Source: Serratia marcescens subsp. marcescens ATCC 13880
GTDB taxonomy: Bacteria > Pseudomonadota > Gammaproteobacteria > Enterobacterales > Enterobacteriaceae
Direction of reading: 5' to 3'
Assembly (NCBI RefSeq): GCF_017299535.1
Contig: NZ_CP071238.1
Coordinates: 1,364,001-1,428,000 of the forward strand
DNA: 64,000 nt
In this document: positions 52,664-60,969 of the stretch, one piece after another
Position numbering within the stretch: position 1 is the first letter of the stretch
How the letters are laid out: every line of letters starts with the position of its first letter
Position numbers and translations under genes: made by a program
The notes under the pieces: generated by a model
Database searches by the model: none
What the model was told of the DNA's origin: nothing
What the model saw: only the letters and a program-made list of their open reading frames with translations

Positions 52664-54154
52664 TCACAGGCTGCCTGTCGGCACCCAGACGCTGACGCTG
52701 CCGGCGTTAACCGGGAAATGGGCGCTGCCCTGGTCGTCGGTGGTGATTTCCTCCTGGCGATTACCGAGGAAATCGCGCCAGGCGGTGTGCGCCAAATCGG
52801 CGCCCAGCGCGACCGTCTTGCCGCTCTCGCCGCCGTTGGTCAGCACCACCACGCAGCCGGGGGCCTCGGCGGTGCCGGCGCGGCTGAAGGCCACGCAGTG
52901 GCTGTCGTCGAAGTAGTCGGTTTGCGGGCCGTTGGCGAAGCGCTGGCGGGCGGCGATCAGCTTCTCCAGCTCCGGGATCGCCGGCATGTCGATCTGGTAT
53001 TCGCCGCCGTCGCGCCCCTTGTCGCGGTAGCTGGCGCCATACAGGTCGGGGTAAAACACGCAGGGCACGCCCTGTTCGCGCAGCAGGATCAGCGCATAGG
53101 CCAGCGGTTTGAACCAGGGTTCCACCGGCGCTTCCAGCGATTGCAGCGGCTGGGTATCGTGGTTGGCGACCAGCGTCACCGCGTGGGCCGGATCGGCGGC
53201 GGTCAGGGTATCGGTGAAGATCTGCGCCATGTCGAAGCCGTCGCCCTGTTTCGACGCCTGATGAAACTTCAGGTGCAGCGCCACGTCGAACAGCATCACC
53301 TTGCCGTCCACCAACTCGATATATTGTTGCAGCGCGCCGAGATCGTGCGACCAGTATTCGGCAACGATAAACAGGTCGCGCTGCGCGCTGCCGCGCACGT
53401 GATCCGCCCACTCTTTGAAGAACCAGGCGGGAATGTGTTTGGCGGCGTCAAGGCGAAAGCCGTCGCACGGCAGCGTGTCCAGCAGCCAGCGCGCCCAGTA
53501 TTTGAGTTCCTCCGTCACCGCGGCGTTGCGGAACTCCACGTCGGCGCCCATCAGGTAGTCGTAGTTGCCTTTCTCGTCGTCGACCTGATCGTTCCAGCCG
53601 TCGTCGCCGTAGTCGTTGGCGATTTTAAACACCCCTTTGTCGTCCGGCTGCTCAACATAGTCGACGCCGCTGAAGCATTTGTAATCCCAGATAAACTCGG
53701 AATGCACGCCCTGGCGACCGGGAAAGGTGAAGCGGGTGTAGGCCAGCGCGTCGAAGCCCTGGTCGTCGATATCGTTGCGGTTGTTGGCGTCCACCTTGAA
53801 TACGTGTACCCGTTCTTTTTCGTCCGCGCCGAGCTTGTGGTTGAACACCACGTCGTAGATCACCCCCACGCCGTGTTCGCGCAGCGTAGTGGCGGCATGT
53901 TCCAGCGCCGCCTTGTCGCCGTATTTGGTGGCCACGCTGCCTTTCTGGTCAAATTCGCCCAAATCGAACAGATCGTAGGTGTCGTAGCCGACGGAGTAGC
54001 CGCCGGAAGCGCCCTTGCAGGCGGGGGGCAGCCACAGATCGGTGATGCCCAGTTCGGCCAGGTGCGGGGCGCGCTCGGCGGCCTCCTGCCACAGTTTGCC
54101 GCCGTCGGGGTAGTACCAGTGGAAGAATTGCAGCAGGGTGGTTTTTTTCGTCAT
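52664..54154 (-). CDS. amyA: cytoplasmic alpha-amylase
   Basis: A 496-residue GH13 enzyme with no signal peptide, matching E. coli AmyA (495). GH13 regions visible are DVVFNHK (region I), [11 protein letters not shown] (region II, nucleophile D), FIVAEYW (region III, general acid E) and LVANHDTQ (region IV). It hydrolyses alpha-1,4-glucans inside the cell. Monocistronic. Confidence 0.94.
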   Translation of the reverse strand: MTKKTTLLQFFHWYYPDGGKLWQEAAERAPHLAELGITDLWLPPACKGASGGYSVGYDTYDLFDLGEFDQKGSVATKYGDKAALEHAATTLREHGVGVIYDVVFNHKLGADEKERVHVFKVDANNRNDIDDQGFDALAYTRFTFPGRQGVHSEFIWDYKCFSGVDYVEQPDDKGVFKIANDYGDDGWNDQVDDEKGNYDYLMGADVEFRNAAVTEELKYWARWLLDTLPCDGFRLDAAKHIPAWFFKEWADHVRGSAQRDLFIVAEYWSHDLGALQQYIELVDGKVMLFDVALHLKFHQASKQGDGFDMAQIFTDTLTAADPAHAVTLVANHDTQPLQSLEAPVEPWFKPLAYALILLREQGVPCVFYPDLYGASYRDKGRDGGEYQIDMPAIPELEKLIAARQRFANGPQTDYFDDSHCVAFSRAGTAEAPGCVVVLTNGGESGKTVALGADLAHTAWRDFLGNRQEEITTDDQGSAHFPVNAGSVSVWVPTGSL

Positions 54155-54630
54155 GAGCCAGCGTCCCGGTTAGCCAGAAGGAGAGGTGCAGTTAAAGCAT
54201 GGGCTACTTTTGGCAAAAGGGACAATGGCGCAGGGAGGCGCGCGAAGGCAGGCGTAAATATGTAACCGATATTGACGGGATAGCGATTAAGTTGCTGCTA
54301 TCAAGTTTTCACGTTTTAGTTTTTATTAACTATTTTTCAAATAGATATTTGCTTTATTTTTTGTTCTGTCAAATTTTGATGTTTTTACTCCCATTTTCAT
54401 TGGTTTTTTATTTTAATTTTAAATATTAATTTGGATTTTAGTTTCTAAAATAATAAATTAAATGGCTTTAAATTCTGGTTAATGAAATGTTTTGACATAT
54501 TCAGATGCCCCGTTGGTTATTCATTCGCAATTGTTTATGCGTTATCGTTATGTTCTAAATTAGGTAACACTATCAACCAATAATCCATCCAACGCAGCGT
54601 GAAGGTGGAAGTACAGGGGAGCATAACGCC
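54155..54630. promoter_or_regulatory. AT-rich intergenic region between amyA and the MarR-GNAT gene
   Basis: About 475 bases, strikingly AT-rich from 54290 to 54550, between divergent genes. A 76-codon frame (54199-54429) exists but its composition is just translated AT-rich DNA after an arginine-rich start, and it has no ribosome site. The region probably holds both promoters and may bind H-NS. Confidence 0.5.
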
Positions 54631-55560
54631 GTGAACATCAGGGATTTCAGAGCATTGGCGCGCAGTTTGGTCAGAGAATTCGGCATGTTGAACAAGCAGA
54701 GCAACGGCTCGCGCTTTTCGCCGCTGCAGATCCATCTGATGATCGAAGTCAGCGAGCAGCCGCTGGGCGTCACCGAGCTGGCGGCCCGGCTTTGCATCGA
54801 CAAGGCCAGCGCCAGCCGGGCGCTGCGCAGCCTGGTGGCCGCCGGCGTGATAGAAACGGTGGATCATCCGGATGACAAGCGGCACAACCTGCATCGGCTG
54901 AGTAAAAAGGGCGGTAAGGCGCTGGCCGGCATCGAGAGCGACGCCGACGGTTTTATGCAGGCGGCGCTGGCGCAGTTGGACGACGATGAGCTGGCGAGTA
55001 CCACTGCGGCGATGAAAAAGATGACCGCGGCGCTGCGCAGCGCGCGCAAACAGCGCGACGCCAACCTGCGGGTGCGGCCGATTGCCGCGCGCGACGATGC
55101 GGCGATGGCGGCGATCATTCGCGACGTGTTTCGCGAGTATGGCATGGACAAGATGGAAGGGGTCAGCCTGCACGATCCGGATCTCGATCGGCTGACCGGC
55201 CTGTATCGGGACAACGGTGGCCGCTACTGGGTGCTGGAGCGGGACGGGCAGGTGGTGGGGGGCGTCGGCATGGCGCCGCTGGCGGGCGAAGAGCCCGGCT
55301 ATTGCGAACTGCAAAAACTGTTCTTCAAACCCGGTGTGCGTGGGTTGGGCATGGCGCGCTATATGGTGGTGCAGGCGCTGAAGGCGGCGCGGGCGGCAGG
55401 GTATCGCTACTGCTATCTGGAAACCACCGAACAGTTGAAAGAGGCGATTGGGCTGTATTACGCGCTGGGTTTCACGCTGCTGACGGAACGGCGCGGCAAT
55501 ACCGGCCACCACGGCTGTAATGTGTGCATGCTGAAAAATCTGCAGAACGACGATATGTGA
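54631..55560 (+). CDS. MarR regulator fused to a GNAT acetyltransferase
   Basis: A 309-residue two-domain protein. Residues 1 to about 140 are a MarR winged helix (LMIEVSEQPLGVTELAARLC, then the DHPDDKRHNLHRLSKKG wing). Residues about 150-309 are a GNAT domain (LQKLFFKPGVRGLGMARYMV acetyl-CoA loop, EAIGLYYALGF). The start is GTG at 54631. Such fusions exist in many bacteria; whether acetylation and DNA binding are coupled is unknown. Ends 85 bases before an SLC13 permease gene on the same strand. Confidence 0.88.
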   Translation: MNIRDFRALARSLVREFGMLNKQSNGSRFSPLQIHLMIEVSEQPLGVTELAARLCIDKASASRALRSLVAAGVIETVDHPDDKRHNLHRLSKKGGKALAGIESDADGFMQAALAQLDDDELASTTAAMKKMTAALRSARKQRDANLRVRPIAARDDAAMAAIIRDVFREYGMDKMEGVSLHDPDLDRLTGLYRDNGGRYWVLERDGQVVGGVGMAPLAGEEPGYCELQKLFFKPGVRGLGMARYMVVQALKAARAAGYRYCYLETTEQLKEAIGLYYALGFTLLTERRGNTGHHGCNVCMLKNLQNDDM

Positions 55561-55645
55561 GCGGTTTCAAGGTTAGCGCCCGCGCCTTGTGTCACCCTGT
55601 TAACCGTTTGATAACAATCACAACGTTTTATCAGGGAGGAAAACT

Positions 55646-56944
55646 ATGTTGGCGGATCCGATGGCGCTGTCTGCGCTGGTCACGCTGGTGGTCATCGCGC
55701 TATGGGTCAGTGCCCGCTTACCGGAGTATTTGGTCGCGCTGCTGTTCTTTGCGGCGGTGATGGTGTTGCAGCTGGCGCCCGCCGCGGTGACCTTTTCCGG
55801 TTTCGCGTCTTCCGCATTCTGGCTGGTGCTCAGCGGCTTCGTGCTGGGCACCGCCATCCGCAGCACCGGCTTGGCGGATCGCCTGGCCAACCGGCTCTTG
55901 CCGCACCTGGCCGGTTCCTGGCCCCGTCTGGTGGGCGGCGTGGTGGCGATAAGCTACGCGCTGGCGTTTGTCATGCCCTCCAACATGGGGCGCATTACGC
56001 TGCTGATGCCGATCGTCATGGCATTGGCCGATCGCGCCGGTCTGGCGGAAGGCACGCGCGGCCGCATCGGTTTGGCGCTGGCGGTGGGGTTCGGCACCTT
56101 CCAGCTCTCCGCCAGCATTTTGCCGGCCAACGTGCCCAACCTGGTGATGAGCGGCGCGGCGGAAAGCGCCTACGGCAGCCACTTCGCTTATCTCTCTTAT
56201 CTGCTGTTGCATGCCCCGGTGCTCGGGTTGGCCAAAGGCGCATTGTTGACGCTATGCATCTGCGGCCTGTTCCGTGCGCGGCCGCAACCGGTGGTGGCCG
56301 AGGCGGGGCAAACGCCGCTCAGCGCCGCCGAGTGGCGGCTGATCGCGCTGTTGGGCATTACGGTGTTGCTGTGGATGTCCGACAGCTGGCACGGCATTGC
56401 CCCCGCCTGGATCGGGTTGGCGGCGGCCTGCGTCTGCCTGCTGCCGCGCATCGGTTTTCTCAACGGTGAGCAGTTCGCCGCCGGGGTTAACGTGCGCACC
56501 TGCATTTACGTGGCGGGGATTCTGGGGCTGACCGCGCTGGTCAGCCACTCCGGCCTTGGCGATCGGCTGGGCGGTGCGCTGCTGGCGATGATGCCGGATC
56601 TGCACGGCAAGCCGTTCACCGCATTCGGTTCGCTGGTGGGGATCACCGCGTTGCTGAATTTCGTGGTGACCGCCAACGGCGTGCCGGCGCTGTTTACCCC
56701 GCTGGCACAGGCGTTGTCCGCAGGCAGCGGCCTGCCGCTGCTGACGGTGTTGATGACCCAGGTGATCGGTTATGCCACGCCGCTGCTGCCGTATCAGGCC
56801 TCGCCGATCGTGGTGGCAATGGGGATGGGCAAAGTACCGGCGCGAGAAGGGCTGAAGCTGTGCCTGCTGTTGGCCGCGCTCAGCTTCGCACTGCTGGTGC
56901 CGTTGGATTATCTGTGGTTCAGGCTGCTGGGGTGGATCCCGTAA
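55646..56944 (+). CDS. SLC13/DASS-family anion permease
   Basis: A 432-residue membrane protein with about 11 helices, of the CitT/SdcS-like divalent-anion group. Conserved re-entrant loop regions are visible as ALAFVMPSNMGRITLLMP (substrate/sodium motif variant SNM-R) and, in the second repeat, NFVVTANGVPALFTPLAQ. It should move dicarboxylates or a similar anion. It converges on the truncated diaminopimelate-epimerase-like stub, with 26 bases of overlap. Confidence 0.82.
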   Translation: MLADPMALSALVTLVVIALWVSARLPEYLVALLFFAAVMVLQLAPAAVTFSGFASSAFWLVLSGFVLGTAIRSTGLADRLANRLLPHLAGSWPRLVGGVVAISYALAFVMPSNMGRITLLMPIVMALADRAGLAEGTRGRIGLALAVGFGTFQLSASILPANVPNLVMSGAAESAYGSHFAYLSYLLLHAPVLGLAKGALLTLCICGLFRARPQPVVAEAGQTPLSAAEWRLIALLGITVLLWMSDSWHGIAPAWIGLAAACVCLLPRIGFLNGEQFAAGVNVRTCIYVAGILGLTALVSHSGLGDRLGGALLAMMPDLHGKPFTAFGSLVGITALLNFVVTANGVPALFTPLAQALSAGSGLPLLTVLMTQVIGYATPLLPYQASPIVVAMGMGKVPAREGLKLCLLLAALSFALLVPLDYLWFRLLGWIP

Positions 56945-57115
56945 ACAGCCCCGCGCCGCCGGCAAAACAATCTTCGTCCAGCGTCAGGGTGGCGATTTTA
57001 TGCACCGGTCCGCGCATGCTGACCTGAAAATCGCCGCTGAAGGCGATCTGCAGTTCGCCGCCCGGCATCCGTACGCTAACCCGATCGCCGACTCGTCCCA
57101 ACTTGCGCCGCACCC
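56919..57115 (-). pseudogene. 3' stub of a diaminopimelate-epimerase-like gene
   Basis: About 60 codons survive of a DapF-fold protein: DRVSVRMPGGELQIAFSG and then VSMRGPVHKIATLT correspond to the C-terminal strands of diaminopimelate epimerase and related epimerases (PGG.L.I and M.GPA motifs). The stop at 56919 lies inside the end of the SLC13 gene. The 5' part is missing and is replaced upstream by IS903-like sequence, so the gene was cut by the insertion/deletion event at the island border. Exact junction not resolvable by eye. Confidence 0.65.
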
Positions 57116-57375
57116 GGCGTCTGTCAGCCCCCATGCTGTCTGACTTTCCATTCGCCCTCGCCAAAGACCTTCAGGCTGTGCATGCTCAGTCCATGCCGCA
57201 ATGGCTGACTCATCAAGCCAGACCGCCAGCGAACCGCGGTGCCTTAGCACTTTTGTTGTTGGTGGGCCAGTTGGTGATTTTCAATTTTTGCTTTGCCATG
57301 GTGACTTGATATTGAAACGAATGTAGCGATCAGAGCCGTCAGTCACCTAAAAGTTCGATTTATTCAACAAAGACC
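57116..57375 (-). mobile_element. decayed IS903-type (IS5 family) insertion sequence
   Basis: The end at 57357-57375 reads, on the minus strand, GGTCTTTGTTGAATAAATC, the IS903 terminal repeat GGCTTTGTTGAATAAATC with one substitution/insertion. The transposase start at 57299 (MAKQKLKITNWPT) is followed by a frameshift. RGSLAVWLDESAIAAWTEHA then continues in another frame, and an internal deletion joins it to LKVFGEGEWKVRQHG, which normally lies mid-protein. The rest of the element is gone: about 260 of roughly 1,050 bases remain. Non-functional relic marking the island edge. Confidence 0.82.
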
Positions 57376-57376
57376 C

Positions 57377-58047
57377 ATTATGCGACAGAACCGGCATAAG
57401 GAGGGATCCGTCAGGGAGGTAGCCGGTACATGGTCTATTTCTTCATAAGAACGATTCGATAGTGTTTGCCGCGCTTTTTTTAAAACATTTAGTTTGGAAA
57501 TGAGAGGTAATAAAAATGTAATCAGGATATTTGATATTAAATATAATTAGCTAATTAGTTATTTTTATTGAATTCATATTGTATTCGTTTTTTATGGTTT
57601 TTTAGGTTTAATGTGGTCGTCGGTATGTTTTTTGGGTTGTTGTTTTTTTGTGATCGCCAAGTAATTTAAGTTATAAAAACGTGATCATGATGTTGACCAA
57701 GGTGTTTTTTTTATGTATCTTTTTTCGCCATGAGACTGAGGTTGAAGTTTGCTCATAAAATTTAGATTTACTGACATTAATTTACTGCTCATTCTATATG
57801 GAAAAATTAAATTTTAGCTTTGGGAAATCTCAGGGGTAAATAATTACAGGGATGGTGTGGTCATGATCTACCCCCCCCCCGATCCTCCATCATACTTTAG
57901 TTTGAAACACTTTTATCATCATGCTTTCGTTGTAATGTAATAATTTCGTTAGTTAATGGCATCAGAATTTTTAATTAAAAGTCTAATCTGTAAATGGGGT
58001 GTCCTGACTGTCACTCTTCTCACTTGTGTGCAATCCTTGGGGATATT
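57377..58047. promoter_or_regulatory. very AT-rich leader of the biosynthetic operon
   Basis: About 670 bases with strongly AT-rich, T-run-rich sequence unlike the GC-rich core genome, with no convincing open frame. It contains a run of ten C at 57871-57880. It probably carries the operon promoter close to 57990-58040 and is a likely H-NS silencing target. Exact promoter hexamers could not be chosen with confidence. Confidence 0.5.
57871..57880. repeat. poly-C tract (10 C)
   Basis: A homopolymer of ten cytosines in otherwise AT-rich DNA, about 170 bases upstream of the carrier-protein gene. Such tracts can change length by slipped-strand mispairing. Sequencing error in the count is also possible. 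Confidence 0.8.
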
Positions 58048-58314
58048 ATGTCTAATAATGTGGAACTGATCGTAACTATCAAAAATATTCTGGCGAAAGA
58101 GCTAAATATCGAATCCCTCGACGAGTTAAATGAATCGACATCCTTGCGTGACGATTTAGGTCTTGACTCAATGGCTACACTGACCTTTCTAATGTCTCTT
58201 GAAGATAATGTCGACAATTTCACTATTGATGCTAATACCCTTGAAGGGCATCACGTAGAAACAATTGGATCCATCTGTGACTATGTGAATGCGCGGTTAG
58301 AGGAAACAGCATGA
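58048..58314 (+). CDS. acyl/peptidyl carrier protein
   Basis: An 88-residue carrier protein with the phosphopantetheine attachment serine S41 in DLGLDSMATL, four-helix ACP layout and acidic composition. It would carry the acyl or aminoacyl chain for the ligase and dehydrogenases encoded downstream. The ATG at 58048 follows TTGGGGATATT; a frame from 57994 adds a cysteine-rich stretch not seen in ACPs. It is the first gene of a compact operon (one base to the next gene) and is AT-rich compared with the core genome. Confidence 0.9.
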   Translation: MSNNVELIVTIKNILAKELNIESLDELNESTSLRDDLGLDSMATLTFLMSLEDNVDNFTIDANTLEGHHVETIGSICDYVNARLEETA

Positions 58315-58315
58315 T

Positions 58316-59212
58316 ATGTACTATATAAATCAGGTTTTTTATAAGGTCATGGACAGGCGTGAATTAAGACGAATGCCCAGAGACCGATTTACCATTTACC
58401 AGAAAGATTTGCACCGAATAGCGCAGGATGTCCTCACCGAATCAACGTTGCTTGAGGGGGACCAGTATTCCTATACGGAGTTGGGCGACGCGGTGTTGCA
58501 GGATGTGGAAAAGGGTCAAGCCCTTGATGGCGTTGATATGGCGATGTTCTGCTACTGGACGCCTGAGTTCGATCCCGACTACTCTGCCTTCGGTCCGTAT
58601 TTTATGGATCGTTATAAAATAAACGGTCATTCTTTTGATATCTGTGATAACGGCAGTCTGGCCTCAGCCACAGCATTAAACGTTGCTGGCAGTTATCTGA
58701 AAAATGGCAGTGTGCAGAAAATACTACTGCTGGGCATGGAGCAAAATACGATACCCAGAAATATAGAGCAAGGCTTTCCCGTTCCATCAAGATCCTGCTC
58801 TGTTGCCGCATTATTAACGGCGGAGAAACGGCCTGAAAGCCAATGGAAGCTCATTAATTCTGGCCACATTACGGAATGGGATTCGGGGAGATTAGAAGAT
58901 AGCTATGGTTTGCTGATCGACATTCTTACTCGGTCAAATACCAATACAGATGATGTCGTATTGTTAACGCAGCGCAGTGGGTATTTCTATAAGAAACTCC
59001 GTTTTCATCTGGAAACCACCTCGCAGGAGTTACCAATAGACTATGCATTTCTTCGCCCTGACGTCACAGGGATGAATGCATTACTGACACTCGCAGGTGA
59101 AACGCTTGCACCACTCAACAAGCGAACCGTATTACTTATCGAGCATGATATGGAAAGTTTGAGGATGGCATGGTCTGTTTTACAGAAAGTTCAGGAGGTG
59201 GATCATGTTTGA
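58316..59212 (+). CDS. KAS III-fold protein lacking the usual catalytic triad
   Basis: A 298-residue protein that aligns by eye with FabH-like ketosynthases. The segment HSFDICDNGSLASATALNVA stands where FabH has FDxxAACxGFxxAL, SYLKNGSVQKILLLGMEQ matches the next strand-helix, and SRSCSVAALLTAEKR matches the GDGAGAAVL loop. The position of the active-site cysteine is glycine (G113). The C-terminal half keeps the fold (TGMNALLTLAGE, VLLIEHDMES), but the HQAN histidine and GNTS asparagine are not recognisable. It overlaps the next gene by 8 bases. Role may be structural, as a chain-length-factor-like partner, or a different acyl transfer. Confidence 0.7.
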   Translation: MYYINQVFYKVMDRRELRRMPRDRFTIYQKDLHRIAQDVLTESTLLEGDQYSYTELGDAVLQDVEKGQALDGVDMAMFCYWTPEFDPDYSAFGPYFMDRYKINGHSFDICDNGSLASATALNVAGSYLKNGSVQKILLLGMEQNTIPRNIEQGFPVPSRSCSVAALLTAEKRPESQWKLINSGHITEWDSGRLEDSYGLLIDILTRSNTNTDDVVLLTQRSGYFYKKLRFHLETTSQELPIDYAFLRPDVTGMNALLTLAGETLAPLNKRTVLLIEHDMESLRMAWSVLQKVQEVDHV

Positions 59213-59870
59213 TATTAATTACCCTTTTGGGTCTAAGCATTATCAGCCGTTTTCCTGGGACGCTGAGGAAATATCACTGAAAGCCTATTCAAACCGACAA
59301 AAAGTCGCTGCGCGCGGCGGATTTGCTGTGGTTTCAGAACATCAATTAGCCCATCAACAGTTAAGTTTTATTACAGAAAGTGGTGCTGACTGGCAGGACA
59401 CGGCCGCGCTGAAGATATACCCGAGCAGCGCTGCCATAACGCGCCATCATCTGGTGGTGTGCCAGCTTCCACCACAGGCTGCTGGCTCTGCCTCGTTTTA
59501 CGAACGGACGCCTCTGTTTGCCTGGCAGCGCGAAATCGTGTGCAGCCAGCTGGAGTGGATTGGACGCTGGACACAAGTCCTGATGGAGCATGCTGCACAG
59601 CGCAAAGTGGGATCATCCACACTGTTGTCTGTCCCTTCCATACGCCTGCGCCTCGGCCAGATCATGCAACACCACGACTTACTGGAGCAATGTCTGGTTC
59701 TGGACAACTGGTCGGCGCAGCAGGCGCTGACTGATATCGAAGGCATGGTGGACGCCTTGATCAAGACTGCGGGCGGTCGGGCAATGCTGCAACACGGACT
59801 GGTAGAAATGAATAGCTTATTCGCCGTGTTAAACCACATTTATCTCGGAACCTCCCATGATGAATTTTGA
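59205..59870 (+). CDS. truncated acyl-CoA-dehydrogenase-like subunit
   Basis: A 221-residue protein whose second half (about residues 105-215) resembles the C-terminal four-helix domain of acyl-CoA dehydrogenases: LEWIGRWTQVLMEHAAQRK, VPSIRLRLGQIMQHHDLLEQ and IKTAGGRAMLQHGL. The N-terminal helical domain and part of the beta domain are missing. It is encoded immediately before a full-length homologue (14-base overlap), so the two may form a hetero-oligomer, as in some mycobacterial FadE pairs. Overlap with the ketosynthase-like gene shows tight coupling. Confidence 0.65.
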   Translation: MFDINYPFGSKHYQPFSWDAEEISLKAYSNRQKVAARGGFAVVSEHQLAHQQLSFITESGADWQDTAALKIYPSSAAITRHHLVVCQLPPQAAGSASFYERTPLFAWQREIVCSQLEWIGRWTQVLMEHAAQRKVGSSTLLSVPSIRLRLGQIMQHHDLLEQCLVLDNWSAQQALTDIEGMVDALIKTAGGRAMLQHGLVEMNSLFAVLNHIYLGTSHDEF

Positions 59871-60948
59871 CCGTTCAGTCGCTCTGACTCACTACGATGA
59901 AAAATGGCTGGATCTGGCGCAGCTGTTTCGTTCTCTCTCTCTGGACGTGCTCAACGATCGCGATGTCGTGCTGGCACATCTGGACAGGCCGTATTTTGAT
60001 GAAGTTTATGCTGATCGTACCAGCACCTGCTTCGAGCGTGCTCGCATGTATGAAAGCCTGTCTTATGGCGATCCGAGCGTATTGCTCTCCTGTCCCGGAC
60101 CTTCGCTTTCAGGCATCGTGCTGCGGGAATTAGGCTCACCGGAACAACAGGACCAGTTCTTTGACCACGTCTCGGGCCAGCGTGCGCGTACTTGCATGGC
60201 TGTAACGGAACCGGAAAAAGGCTCGGATGCCGGTAATCCGACCTCAAGCCTGAACGCTGACCATCTCCTTCAGGCGGAAAAATGGCTGGTGGGCAATGGC
60301 CGTGAGGCCACGATGGGCACCATCGTGGTGAGAACCGGTCCGGGCCCCTACAGCATCGTGGTGGTGATGCTTACCCCTGAAACGCTGTCGCATAACGGCA
60401 CGTTCCGCCAGCTCTTGCCTCTGGCGGGCTTGCAGGGCGCTGGTTTGAGCCACCTGCATTTTGACAATGTGCCCGTCAAACCAGAACAGGTGCTGGGAAT
60501 GCACCGCCGCCCTCTGGAGCGCGGTATGCATGCCGTGATCAAAACCTTCTATCGTATGCGCCCCTGCGTTTGTGCCATGGCGCTGGGTAATGCACAGGCT
60601 CTGCTGGATCATGCGCTGCCGTATTTGCAAACGACCTCGGCGCGGGAACTGCATCGCGCGCTGCAAAGCCAGGCAGACGGCGCTCGTGCACTGAACCTCC
60701 GTGCCGCACAACGTATTGACGATCAGATTTTTGATGGCGCCGCCGTGTCTCTGGCCAAAGCGTGCGCGACGGAACTGGCTGAGAAAGTGGCACGCAGTAT
60801 GCCGTTGCTGACCGGCGTCGCTCATTACCTGACGGATGCCTGGCTGCAGAAAGCCACGACGGATGTCCATGGTTATGAATGGATGGAAGGCAGCCTCGAT
60901 ATGCAGCGTCTGAATATCGTAGCGGGTTACCACTCCCCGGCGAAATAG
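59857..60948 (+). CDS. acyl-CoA dehydrogenase-family flavoenzyme
   Basis: A 363-residue flavoprotein with the acyl-CoA dehydrogenase layout: N-terminal helices to residue about 100, the FAD-binding beta domain beginning CMAVTEPEKGSDAG, and the C-terminal helical domain ending with YEWMEGSLDMQRL. A glutamate there sits near the usual catalytic-base position. In a carrier-protein operon it probably desaturates an acyl or aminoacyl thioester on the ACP, as pyrrole-forming PigA/RedW/PltE enzymes do. GC content here is nearer the core genome than the first two genes. Confidence 0.85.
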   Translation: MMNFDRSVALTHYDEKWLDLAQLFRSLSLDVLNDRDVVLAHLDRPYFDEVYADRTSTCFERARMYESLSYGDPSVLLSCPGPSLSGIVLRELGSPEQQDQFFDHVSGQRARTCMAVTEPEKGSDAGNPTSSLNADHLLQAEKWLVGNGREATMGTIVVRTGPGPYSIVVVMLTPETLSHNGTFRQLLPLAGLQGAGLSHLHFDNVPVKPEQVLGMHRRPLERGMHAVIKTFYRMRPCVCAMALGNAQALLDHALPYLQTTSARELHRALQSQADGARALNLRAAQRIDDQIFDGAAVSLAKACATELAEKVARSMPLLTGVAHYLTDAWLQKATTDVHGYEWMEGSLDMQRLNIVAGYHSPAK

Positions 60949-60969
60949 CCCAACAAACGGATAAACGCG

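Noticed and set aside
54199..54429. 76-codon plus-strand frame upstream of the MarR-GNAT gene
   Set aside because: The second half is simply AT-rich DNA read as Phe/Leu/Tyr; no ribosome site, no family resemblance, and it occupies a promoter region.
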